Shown here piece after piece: positions 34,801 to 41,699 of a stretch of 64,000 bases of DNA. A model generated the notes under the pieces. That model worked only from the letters and a program-made list of their open reading frames with translations, was not told where the DNA came from and did not search any database. Source of the DNA: Micropruina glycogenica (GTDB lineage: Bacteria > Actinomycetota > Actinomycetes > Propionibacteriales > Propionibacteriaceae); assembly GCF_039524395.1 (NCBI RefSeq), contig NZ_BAAAGO010000016.1; one strand, written 5' to 3'. A program made the translations under genes and the position numbers. The stretch's first letter is position 1; each line of letters begins with the position of its first letter.

Positions 34801-36423
34801 CCGGGCGTGGCCGACGCAGCAGCGAACGGCTGGTTGTGGCCGCTGACGCCGCCGTCGGCGCTGACCCTGGTGCACGCGGTGCCGCGGCCGGTGACGGCCC
34901 CCGAGCCGGTGGTGTTCACGATCTACCGGGCGGCGAACGCCACCAACGCGATGCTGCTGGGCGGGGTGCAGGTGCACGGGCCGAGCACCGACTCGCTGAT
35001 CGTCGACGCGCGCTGGGATGAGGTGCTCGACGATCTCTCGGAGCCGGGGTGGCAGACGCTGCCGAACCGGCGGCAGGTGGCCGCCACCACCGCGATCGAG
35101 CCGTGGGAAGACATCGCGCTGCTGAGCGGTGGGCACGCCGACACCACCTACAACGACGCAGCAGTGGGGCACGTGAAGGGCCACCACGCGGTGCACGAGT
35201 TCGGTGACACCAAGCACCGGCTGGTGCACTACCGGCTGCGGGCCACCACCCGATTTCGGGAGTACTTCGCGGTGGACGAACTGGCTCCATCGCCGTTCGA
35301 CGACCCCACGCTGCCGATCGATGACGGCCGCAGCACGGTGAGCGCCGAGATCGAGGTGCACGTGCCCAACACCTCACTGCCGGCGCCGCCGCTGGTGCAT
35401 TCGGTGATTCCGCTGTTCCGTTGGGAGGACGGCACCGAGCCCGACCAGCCGATGGCCCGGCGGCGCACCCGGCGCTCGGGCGTGCGGGTCTATCTGGAGC
35501 GGCCGTGGTTCACCACCGGTGCCGACGAGCAGATCGGTGTGGTGCTGGCGGTGGGGGCGCGGCCCGACACCACGTTCACCAGCCAATGGGGCGGCGACCC
35601 GTTCTGGGTGGGCAGCAACGTGGCCGACCGCGAGGCCGTGGCCGTCACCGACCTGCTCGGCGCGATCGGGTTGGACGACTACGACTCGGTGGCGGGGCCG
35701 TCCGGTAAGCCCGAGATGTACCCGGCCGCCGACGACCCGAACGTGAAGGTGATGGTGATTCCGTACCGTCCGCAATACAACCTGGAGCGGCGCAAGTGGT
35801 TCGTCGACATCGGGTTTCCGGCGCGGTTCTGGCCGTTCGTGCAGTTGTCGCTGGTGCGGTATCAGCCCTACAGCGTGCCGGGGCGGCACATCAGCAAGCC
35901 GGTGCGCTGCGACTACGTGCAGATCGTGCCCGAACGCATGGCGTCGGTGAGCCGCACCAGCGAGGGCCGGGTGCGGGTGTTGGTGTCGGGGCCGGTCGGC
36001 TATCACGACGGAAACCCGTCGCGGGTCGGCGGCAGGGCGGTGAGCACGGTCGGCATCAGTGCGGCTGCGCAGGCGCTGGCCGCGGTGGCCGCGGTGGGGG
36101 CCAACCGGGTGCTGCGGGCCAAGCTGCAGACCCGCGACGCGGGCGCCACCAGCGACCTGGCCTGGCAGACCATCGAGTCGACCGACCTCATCGTGCGCGG
36201 CTATGCGGGGTCGTTGGCCAACCTGGTGTGGACCGGTGAGTTGCCCGTGCCCGAGGGGCTGCCGTTCGCCCGTCCGACCACGCCGGGCACGCACCGCGTG
36301 CGCATCGAAGAGTGGGAGACGTTCGTCGGCGACCCCGCCGATCTCGGTGACCCGAACAGCCCGCCCACCAGGGAGAACAGGCTGATCTACGCCGACGAGT
36401 TCGAGTTGGGCAGCGTGGGGTGA
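31807..36423 (+). CDS. Giant protein B (1538 aa), family not recognised
   Basis: I cannot assign a family. The N-terminus begins MREQFTVVALPYSCSPDADY without a signal peptide. A region around residues 550-570 (RRYSFRVWGVDLACNSRP) resembles a fibronectin III-type strand pattern. Residues ~570-700 are Gln/Ala-rich and helical. Residues ~1010-1045 contain LTLVHAVPRPVTAPEPVVFT, and ~1130-1155 hold HEFGDTKHRLVHYRLRATTR followed by FREYF; both look like conserved cores. A second fibronectin-like end is near residue 1490 (LVWTGELPVP). No membrane helix, nucleotide-binding or protease motif is visible. Codon use and GC match the neighbours. It is almost certainly co-translated with gene A. Confidence 0.85.
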   Translation: MREQFTVVALPYSCSPDADYHVSLFVSPDIEVDDPRDTLAVTELFQHWTRALAEATFVLEDDQGELPCEPLLGAVEDGLWEEVFPPETPVTSYTPPEWTQRPWRTFHPGTTTTIAKLVNLMATMVNGVDAPTVQQLPWYGTGLFETLSGRGNRHQFNPLELVGRLETEQTRLLDEATREKVPLGEFPTPRRYFENGSLPDGLPGGPELGAAMVELHRARRFYSHPEEETDYQPRPDPDNPGPPPPDKQIPDFHARVSLVNDHGPLQRKLGLVIDVKSDPDRLANSRWLLGRVVIPNREDATKVVRVAVRSVGRALVTRAEDESQWLNGRLPVGNVDSFDLLDLDPDGAALKTELYLSSYPRTVAAALQGAPANAATPALRTTGFTVARKNNAATTATAMGKQTSVLDSVRNQPTMQPAPDAPLLTTEDVMQGVRVEVHDSVTNAWRSLHQVHVKAEVVNGRRLEFDEDAFIEDTAPTHGGTDGAPIHVHETVFGWDGWSLSAVRPALPVVNEGGVEKVVTDPQPPDDPSTPVLIDRAASPGTLPRLRFGRRYSFRVWGVDLACNSRPHRLGPPPLQQQPDGAPPAEAQPVALQAADLSALTAFRSEALGRLRERVIEAEPVAQPIGVGQGEAGMRLAEVLPQIVGRLQVQRGEAVEQPVSAQAQVRDALSTGLSDDNLAPAVTARLNPEVIRSGLALDPEVVDVFASPEALAVSPELPFLRWQPVPPPAIVPRRLYTEGESNQVLVIRSWVSQDPATLAVTTGTAADYAASNPGREATCERHLVPPKTSQLEAEQHGAFDAAIASPDAATRNLWLHAAIRESGTLFDLDVPRLDDPSVRDAQDGIALVHGPGASPGELRTLPLPPGEAPGPGQYVVHDTDLVHTPYLPDVLARGLGFVFPDAGKDRSMVPPFGVEGFTARYPGAVPSDDQPSTWPLIDGYRLVLAGGDELDGRVEPHEVTFTLPHGTALRARLSSSMTLGDLDVMGVWQQLPDNLRRWPGVADAAANGWLWPLTPPSALTLVHAVPRPVTAPEPVVFTIYRAANATNAMLLGGVQVHGPSTDSLIVDARWDEVLDDLSEPGWQTLPNRRQVAATTAIEPWEDIALLSGGHADTTYNDAAVGHVKGHHAVHEFGDTKHRLVHYRLRATTRFREYFAVDELAPSPFDDPTLPIDDGRSTVSAEIEVHVPNTSLPAPPLVHSVIPLFRWEDGTEPDQPMARRRTRRSGVRVYLERPWFTTGADEQIGVVLAVGARPDTTFTSQWGGDPFWVGSNVADREAVAVTDLLGAIGLDDYDSVAGPSGKPEMYPAADDPNVKVMVIPYRPQYNLERRKWFVDIGFPARFWPFVQLSLVRYQPYSVPGRHISKPVRCDYVQIVPERMASVSRTSEGRVRVLVSGPVGYHDGNPSRVGGRAVSTVGISAAAQALAAVAAVGANRVLRAKLQTRDAGATSDLAWQTIESTDLIVRGYAGSLANLVWTGELPVPEGLPFARPTTPGTHRVRIEEWETFVGDPADLGDPNSPPTRENRLIYADEFELGSVG

Positions 36424-36826
36424 GCCGACGCCGGCGCGAGTTGGGGACGGTTCCCAACTCGCGCCAAACGGCAGCGACAGCGTGCCGGAGGAGCAGGCCC
36501 GCGACCGCCGGCGCGAGATGGGGACGGTTCCCAACTCGCGCCAAACGGCAGCGACAGCGTGCCGGACGAGCGCGCCCGTGCGTCATTCCGTCCCTGTCGT
36601 CATTCCGGCGGAGTCGTCATTCCGGCGCACGCCGGAATCCCTCTCGTCACACCCGGCCCTGCCGTCATTCCCCCGTAATCCCCCTCGCCACACCCGGCCC
36701 CGCCGTCATTCCGGCGGACGCCGGAATCCCCGTCCCCACGCTCAGGCGGCGTCGTCGTGGGATTACGTCCGATTTGAGCGTCGTCCGCGCTCGGCAGGCT
36801 GAACACCGTGAGAATCGGACGTAATC
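36424..36826. repeat. Repeat-rich region after the giant operon
   Basis: Two copies of the 33-bp palindrome GGCGCGAGTTGGG-GACGGTT-CCCAACTCGCGCC (36433-36465 and 36510-36542, the second with one changed base) lie in a 77-bp direct repeat that also carries AAACGGCAGCGACAGCGTGC. REP-like palindromes of the TCATTCCGGCG type follow at about 36600-36640 and 36700-36730, with repeated CACACCCGGCCC segments between them. No coding region is supported. Confidence 0.8.
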
Positions 36827-36833
36827 TCACGAC
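36754..36833. terminator. Long inverted repeat overlapping the GyrI-like gene stop
   Basis: Two 21-nt arms (36754-36774 and 36813-36833) pair with one mismatch around a 38-nt loop; the core is GGATTACGTCCGATT with AATCGGACGTAAT. The right arm contains the last Ser codon and TGA stop of the minus-strand GyrI-like gene. It could act as a bidirectional terminator between convergent transcripts, though no U-tract is present. Confidence 0.55.
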
Positions 36834-37435
36834 CTTTGAACGGGCTGGCGCAGGATGGTCCGCAACCGCTCGGCGGCCGCTCGGCGCACGTCACCGAGGT
36901 AGATCTCATGGTGTCGGCCGTGCAGGCTCAGACCGTGCTCGGGCACGAACTCGTCGTGCAGCCGTTGCAGCACCGGGCCCTCGTCGTCGTAGGGCCCGAG
37001 GTGCATGGTCTGCACGCACAGACCCTCGTCGAGCACCTCCAGGCGCACCGCCGTCGATGGTGCAGCACCCTTGGCGGCCACTGCGGCGCGGGCGGCGTCC
37101 ACGTGCTCGGGGGTGATCCAGTCGGGCAGTAGGTTCAGCAGCGTCCAGTGCCAGGTCGACTTGTCGCGGCGAGTGGTGAAGGCGGTCATGTCGTCGGCCC
37201 ACCACAGCCCCTGCAACGGCATCACCACGTAGTCACGGCCCAGGTTCTTGCTCACGAACTTGACCGCGTACGCGAGCGGAAACAGCGCCGCGAGCGCCTC
37301 TGCGTAGACCGGCGAGGTGTTCGGGTCGCCGTGGCCGTCGATCATCAGATAGTGCCGCGGCGGCACGGTGACCAGCTCGAACCGTCCGTTGGGCGGGTGG
37401 TAGTCCGCCAGTTGCTTCTTCAGATCGACCTTCAC
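36827..37435 (-). CDS. GyrI-like small-molecule-binding domain protein
   Basis: A 202-residue standalone GyrI-like (SOUL/BRE-type) domain: KKQLADYHPPNGRFELVTVP, HYLMIDGHGDPNTSPVYAEA, YAVKFVSKN, VMPLQGLWWADDM, and a second half with LCVQTMHLGPYDDEGPVLQR, EIYLGDVRRAAAERLRTILR. The YdhR/GyrI group includes small-molecule hydrolases and ligand-binding domains. Start GTG 37435. Its stop codon lies in an inverted repeat. It is divergent from the patatin gene. Confidence 0.87.
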   Translation of the reverse strand: MKVDLKKQLADYHPPNGRFELVTVPPRHYLMIDGHGDPNTSPVYAEALAALFPLAYAVKFVSKNLGRDYVVMPLQGLWWADDMTAFTTRRDKSTWHWTLLNLLPDWITPEHVDAARAAVAAKGAAPSTAVRLEVLDEGLCVQTMHLGPYDDEGPVLQRLHDEFVPEHGLSLHGRHHEIYLGDVRRAAAERLRTILRQPVQRS

Positions 37436-37539
37436 GCGCTGCGCCTTTCGCCGGGATCAGTGTGGGCGCTGCATCGCCGAGGGCAAAGTTCTTCGCCGGT
37501 CGACTCGACACCATGCCGCCTCACAGCAACAGTGAACCC

Positions 37540-38511
37540 ATGAGCATCAGGGTGCTGGCGATCGACGGCGGGGGCGTCCGTGCACATCTGGCCGCCGTGC
37601 TGCTGGCCGAGTTGGAGCGCCGGGCCGAACGCCCCGCCGACGACCTGTTCGACCTGGTGGTCGGCACCTCGACGGGCGGCCTGATCGCCATGGGGGTGGC
37701 GGTCGGCATTCCCGCGTCGGAGTTGGTGCAGTTCTTTCCGCGCCTGGGTGAGCGCATGTTCGGCCGGCCCGCGGGCGTGGCCGGGCTGGAGCAGCGGCTC
37801 GAACAGTCGTCCAAAGCCCTGGGTGCGCTGTTCGGTGCAGCCGGCGCGCCGCGGCATCGTCCGGAAGGCCTCGAAGCGGTGCTGCGCGACGTGTTCGGCG
37901 CCGTCCGGTTGTCGCAGGTGACCACACCGCTGGCGGTCACCGCCTTCGACCGGGCCGCCTCGGCACCCGTGGTGTTGTCGAGCCGGGACGCCGCTGCCGA
38001 CCTTCAGTTCGACCTGCCTCTGGTCGATGTGGGACGCGCCACCACGGCCGCCGGCCCGATGTTCGCACCCTTGGTCACGCAGTGGGGCGGAGCGGAGCAT
38101 TCGTTCGCCGACGGCGGCGCCTGGGCGAACAACCCGGCCGCCGTGGCACTGGCCGAGGCCGTCGCGTTGGCCGGCGGCGACGTGACAGGGCTGGTGATGG
38201 TGTCGTTGGGGTGCGGCGCTGCGCCCGGCACCACCATGGCCGCGCTCAACCGCTCGTGGCTGGGCGAGGCGCAAGACCCGGCCACGATGGCCAGTACGGT
38301 GTGGACCGGTGAGGTGCTGGCCAGAAGGGCCCTCGACCCGTCCAGGTTTCATCGGTTTCAGGTGGTCGACCGCCGGGTCGCCGGAGCGATGGACGATTCG
38401 AGTCCGGCCCGGCTGGCCGCGCTCGAGGCGTCCGTCGCCGACCACATCGCCGGCATCGGGGCCGAGTTGGACGCCGCTGTGGCTCAGTTGGCGCCGTCTG
38501 ACGCAACGTAA
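37540..38511 (+). CDS. Patatin-like phospholipase
   Basis: A ~323-residue lipid acyl hydrolase. Oxyanion motif DGGGVRAHLAAVLLAELE is at the N-terminus, the catalytic Ser in GTSTGG (about residue 48), and the catalytic Asp in FADGGAWANNPAAVALAEA (DGG). It is a soluble enzyme without signal peptide. The ATG at 37540 (MSIRVLAIDGGG) is preferred; an upstream in-frame ATG at 37513 would add nine residues. No CD-NTase or other defence partner is nearby, so an anti-phage role is not supported. Its TAA stop is part of a 58-bp palindromic element shared with the convergent gene. Confidence 0.88.
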   Translation: MSIRVLAIDGGGVRAHLAAVLLAELERRAERPADDLFDLVVGTSTGGLIAMGVAVGIPASELVQFFPRLGERMFGRPAGVAGLEQRLEQSSKALGALFGAAGAPRHRPEGLEAVLRDVFGAVRLSQVTTPLAVTAFDRAASAPVVLSSRDAAADLQFDLPLVDVGRATTAAGPMFAPLVTQWGGAEHSFADGGAWANNPAAVALAEAVALAGGDVTGLVMVSLGCGAAPGTTMAALNRSWLGEAQDPATMASTVWTGEVLARRALDPSRFHRFQVVDRRVAGAMDDSSPARLAALEASVADHIAGIGAELDAAVAQLAPSDAT

Positions 38512-38563
38512 CTGCCTTTGCTGCCTGCGTGCGGGCAGTGACGTGTCACAAGGGCAGCTACGT
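38506..38563. repeat. Double-hairpin repeat, shorter copy, between convergent genes
   Basis: Outer arms ACGTAACTGCC and GGCAGCTACGT flank an inner hairpin CTGCCTGCGTGCGGGCAG. The left arm lacks an ~11-nt segment (GTGACACGTCG) present in the copies at 46.99 and 48.57 kb. The element contains the TAA stop of the patatin gene (38509-38511) and, on the other strand, the TAG stop of the DUF1801 gene (38558-38560). It probably also works as a bidirectional terminator. Confidence 0.8.
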
Positions 38564-38935
38564 GGCCAGCTTTCGCCAGCCACCCGCCCGGTTGTTGGCG
38601 ATCACGGCCCGAACCAGGGCCAGCAGCGCAGTCTCGTCGGGTTGATCGCCCTCGAAGATCTGAATGCTGCGCGCGGTCGCGTTGCCGTGCCCCTGGTTGA
38701 TCAGACCGGTCGGGTCGGGCGCGATCGGGTCGTAGATGAACACGTTCAGATGGTTCTTGGTGCCCAGAAACGCCGCCACGTTGCCGTCGAGCACGAAGTA
38801 CGGCTGGCGGGTGCGCTTGATGGTCTCGCTCAGCTCGGGGTCGGCCTCGTGCAACAGCAGGCGGACGCGCTGCGCCGCCTCACGCTGCCAGGCGGGCAAG
38901 GTGGCCAGGTAGTCGTCGACGCGGGAATCCCTCAT
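38558..38935 (-). CDS. DUF1801 (YdhG-like) domain protein
   Basis: A 125-residue protein of the DUF1801 family: RVDDYLATLPAWQREAAQRV, PELSETIKRTRQPYFVLDGN, VAAFLGTKNHLNVFIYDP, then RSIQIFEGDQPDETALLALV. The family has a CyaY-like fold and unknown function. The ATG at 38935 (MRDSRVDDYL) is chosen; upstream frame continues through repeats and is not family-like. It ends inside the palindromic element shared with the patatin gene. Confidence 0.85.
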   Translation of the reverse strand: MRDSRVDDYLATLPAWQREAAQRVRLLLHEADPELSETIKRTRQPYFVLDGNVAAFLGTKNHLNVFIYDPIAPDPTGLINQGHGNATARSIQIFEGDQPDETALLALVRAVIANNRAGGWRKLAT

Positions 38936-39689
38936 GGGCTCATCCTGCGCGACAGTCGCCGTTGCGCGCACCAGCGACCAGGCTCGTGACCGGTATTGGG
39001 GACGGTTCCGATCACGGTTCACCGCCCAACCTGGCGGGTAATGGGGACGGTTCCGATCACCGTTCAGCTGGCATGAACCGGTTTGGCAAGGAGTTCGCCA
39101 GATAGCTGAACGGTAATCGGAACCGTCCCCGGTGACCGCGTGACTCTCGCAGCAGGATGAACCAAGGCACTCGTGAATAAGCCCCTGAGCGCGAATCGCC
39201 TTGTGAAAGACCAGACGAGACGTGTTCACATAGTGAGATGGGTTGTTGGTCGCGTGTTTCCAGACCGCGAACCCGGTCGAGCTCGTCCGCCGCGGTTGCG
39301 GTTGCCGGGGGAAGACAGTTGCGAGAGTCTGGGACGGTTCCCAGAAGGAGCCGCGCATCAACGCGCGGGCCGTGGGTCGAGCGTGTCGAAACCCTGGCCG
39401 CAACGGGTCTCGACACGTTCTGGCCCGAGTTGGGGACGGTTCCCAACTCGCGCCACATGGCGATCGGGCGGGTGGGCGGGATAACCGAGAACCGCTTCGG
39501 GTTTCGGCCCACTCACCGGATATCCCCCGCTCTGGCGCGAGTTGGGGACGGTTCCCAACTCGCGCCACGTGGCGATCCGGCGGTTGGGAGGGCAACCGAG
39601 AACCGCCCCCGAGTTTCGGCCCACTCCCCGCGTCTCGACGGACTCGGGTCTCGACGGACTCGGGTCTCGACTGAGCTCGACCAGCGGCT
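38936..39689. repeat. 750-nt gene-free region filled with GGGGACGGTT elements
   Basis: A 27-bp inverted repeat with one mismatch (39043-39069 with 39104-39130) begins GGGGACGGTTCCGATCACCG and encloses a 34-nt loop; a single direct half copy precedes it at about 38998. GTTGGGGACGGTTCCCAAC stem-loops occur at 39426-39450 and 39533-39567, each followed by a ~40-nt repeated segment with CGGGTTTCGGCCCACTC. CTCGACGGACTCGGGT tandem units lie at 39632-39675. GAACCCGGTCGAGCTCGTCC and CGTGGGTCGAGCGTGTCGAA are GGTTGAGCTTGTCG-type elements. No gene is supported. Confidence 0.8.
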
Positions 39690-41690
39690 CTACTCGAGCC
39701 AGTCGTCGGCGTCCCAGCCGCCGCGGAACCGCGCGCTGAGGAACTCGCCCACCACGGCGCTGCCCAGGTCGGCCAGGTCAGGTGCGACGACCCGTCCGTT
39801 GGAGCGCCGGGCCAACTGGTCGAGAAACCGCGCCAGCCCGGGGTCGTCGCCCAGCCGGAAGAAGATCGGGTTGACGCCGGTGCGGGCCAGCTTGTCGAGC
39901 TCGACCACGGTGAGCGCGATGGTCTCAGGGTCCGGCGGCCAGTAGAAGTACGCGTCGCCGCCGCTGGTCAGGTGAGCAGTCGGCTCACCGTCGGTGACCA
40001 CCAGCAGCACCGGTTGCATGGACGGGTGCTTGCGAAAGAAGCGGCTCGCCAGCAGCAGTCCGTGGTGCAGGTTGGTGCCCTGCTCGCGCATCGGCGGCAA
40101 ACCGGTCAGTTCGGAAATCTCGCGCGACTGCGCCCAGCGGCCGAAGCTGATCACCTGCAACTGGTCGCCCCTGAACCGGGTGCTGACCAGGTGATGCAGG
40201 GCAAGCGCGGTCTTCTTCATCGGCACCCAGCGGCCCTCGGCGGCCATCGAGAAGGACGTGTCCACCAGCAGCACCACTGCGGAGCTCGTGCGGGCCTCGG
40301 TCTCGCTCACCTCCACGTCGCGGACGTCCATGCGCACCCCTTCCGCCGGGTCGCCGCCCTCGCTCGCGGTGCGGATGATCGCGTTGGTGAGCGAGCGGGT
40401 GACGTCCCACGGTTCGGAGTCGCCGAACGCCCACGGACGGGTCGCACCGGTCAGTTCGCCCGCCGCGCCGGCCTGCCGGGTGTCGCGGTTGCCTTGGCGC
40501 CCGGACAACGTCTTGGCCGCGTCAGCCAGCAGCGCTTTGCCCAACCGGCGCATCGCCTGCGGCGACAACCTGAGATCGCCCGCGGCGTCCTTGCGGAGCA
40601 AACCCCCTTCTCGTAGGGCCTTTTCGAGCTCGGAGAGCATGCGTGCGGTGACGGCCGCGTCCTGCCCGAGCTGGCGTGCCAGGGCGTCGAGGTCGAGGTC
40701 GTCCAGGCGGGCACCGCCGTAGTTCTGGCCCAGCTGGTCGCCGAGCTGGTCGAGTTCGGCCAGGTCTTGCAGCACGCCGGTGCCGTCGCCCAAGCCCATG
40801 CCCTCGTCGCCGCTGAACCGCTCGCTGCCCGACCAGTCCTCACCGGGACGCAGCGCCTGCAGGTTGCCGTCCAGCTTGTCGAGCGCGGCCATCAGTTGCG
40901 GCGAGCCGAAAGCCTGCGCCGACAACTGAATCAGCTCGGCGCGCTGCTCGGCGGTCATCGACCGCATCATGCGCTGGGCGGCCGCCGCCCGCTGGGCGAG
41001 GGCGTCGATGAGCTCGTCCACGTTCTGCGGGTTCTCGGGAAAGAAGTCGCCGTGCTTGGCCATGAACTCGTCGAAGTCCTCGGGGGTGTCTTCGCCGCGG
41101 CGGTGTTTGTCGAGCAGCGTGTTGAGGTCGTCGAGCATGGCGTTGATGGCCGCCCGATCCTCGTCGGTGGCGTTCTCGAGCGCCTGCTTCATGCCCGCGA
41201 ATCGCTGGTCGAGCAGTTCGCGGCCGAGCAGGTCTTTGATCTGGTCGTAGGCCTGTTTGGCCTCGCTCGACGCCCAGTCGTAGTCGCTCAGTTCGTTGAC
41301 GGCGGCTGCGGTGGACGGCGACAGGTTGTCGAGCCGCAACTCACGGAAGGCGCGGTCGTCGTCGGGCATCATCGCGTCGCGCAGCAGTTGCTTGCGCTCT
41401 TCTGTGACCGCCTTGTCGAGCAGCTGCTTGACCTCTTCGAGGGTGCCGTCCATGCGGTACTTGCTGAGCAGCTCGCGCCGGCGGGCGTTCACCCGGCGGG
41501 CCAGATCGTCGAGCCCGTCACGGCCCTGAGCACCGCGGCGAAGATATTCGCGCAGCGCCCGCTCGGGGCTGTAGCCGGCCATCACGTCGTCACCGATCTG
41601 GGCCAGCGCCTCGCTCAGATCGACCGGCGGGGCGAGCGGATCCGGGCCGCCCGCGTACCGGCCGTAGCGTGAAGAGCGTCGAGCGGGCAT
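39690..41690 (-). CDS. VWA domain-containing protein, partner of AAA ATPase
   Basis: A 666-residue protein. The N-terminal ~440 residues are helical and charged (LREYLRRGAQGRDGLDDLAR, RVNARRRELLSKYRMDGTLE). The C-terminal ~200 residues form a von Willebrand A domain with the MIDAS motif VLLVDTSFSMAAEGRW (DxSxS), a Thr in VVTDGEPTAHLTSGG, and FFRLGDDPGLARFLDQLARR. It forms an operon with the AAA ATPase upstream (9-nt gap). MoxR/Mg-chelatase-like ATPases with VWA partners act as metal-insertion or protein-remodelling chaperones; the target here is unknown. Confidence 0.88.
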   Translation of the reverse strand: MPARRSSRYGRYAGGPDPLAPPVDLSEALAQIGDDVMAGYSPERALREYLRRGAQGRDGLDDLARRVNARRRELLSKYRMDGTLEEVKQLLDKAVTEERKQLLRDAMMPDDDRAFRELRLDNLSPSTAAAVNELSDYDWASSEAKQAYDQIKDLLGRELLDQRFAGMKQALENATDEDRAAINAMLDDLNTLLDKHRRGEDTPEDFDEFMAKHGDFFPENPQNVDELIDALAQRAAAAQRMMRSMTAEQRAELIQLSAQAFGSPQLMAALDKLDGNLQALRPGEDWSGSERFSGDEGMGLGDGTGVLQDLAELDQLGDQLGQNYGGARLDDLDLDALARQLGQDAAVTARMLSELEKALREGGLLRKDAAGDLRLSPQAMRRLGKALLADAAKTLSGRQGNRDTRQAGAAGELTGATRPWAFGDSEPWDVTRSLTNAIIRTASEGGDPAEGVRMDVRDVEVSETEARTSSAVVLLVDTSFSMAAEGRWVPMKKTALALHHLVSTRFRGDQLQVISFGRWAQSREISELTGLPPMREQGTNLHHGLLLASRFFRKHPSMQPVLLVVTDGEPTAHLTSGGDAYFYWPPDPETIALTVVELDKLARTGVNPIFFRLGDDPGLARFLDQLARRSNGRVVAPDLADLGSAVVGEFLSARFRGGWDADDWLE

Positions 41691-41699
41691 GGGTTGTTC

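Noticed and set aside
27766..36423. Contractile-injection or phage-tail origin of the giant pair
   Set aside because: No sheath, tube, baseplate or AAA tail gene is nearby, and no phage-like motif is visible.
27766..36423. Giant pair as polyketide or non-ribosomal peptide synthase
   Set aside because: No ketosynthase, adenylation or carrier-protein motif is present.
35374..36534. Minus-strand frame of 386 codons inside giant gene B
   Set aside because: Shadow of the third-position GC bias; the product is Arg/His/Pro-rich with no domain, and it runs through the palindromes after the gene.
37540..38511. Patatin as an effector of a CBASS-type defence system
   Set aside because: No cyclic-nucleotide synthase or other defence gene is close; neighbours are a GyrI-like protein and DUF1801.
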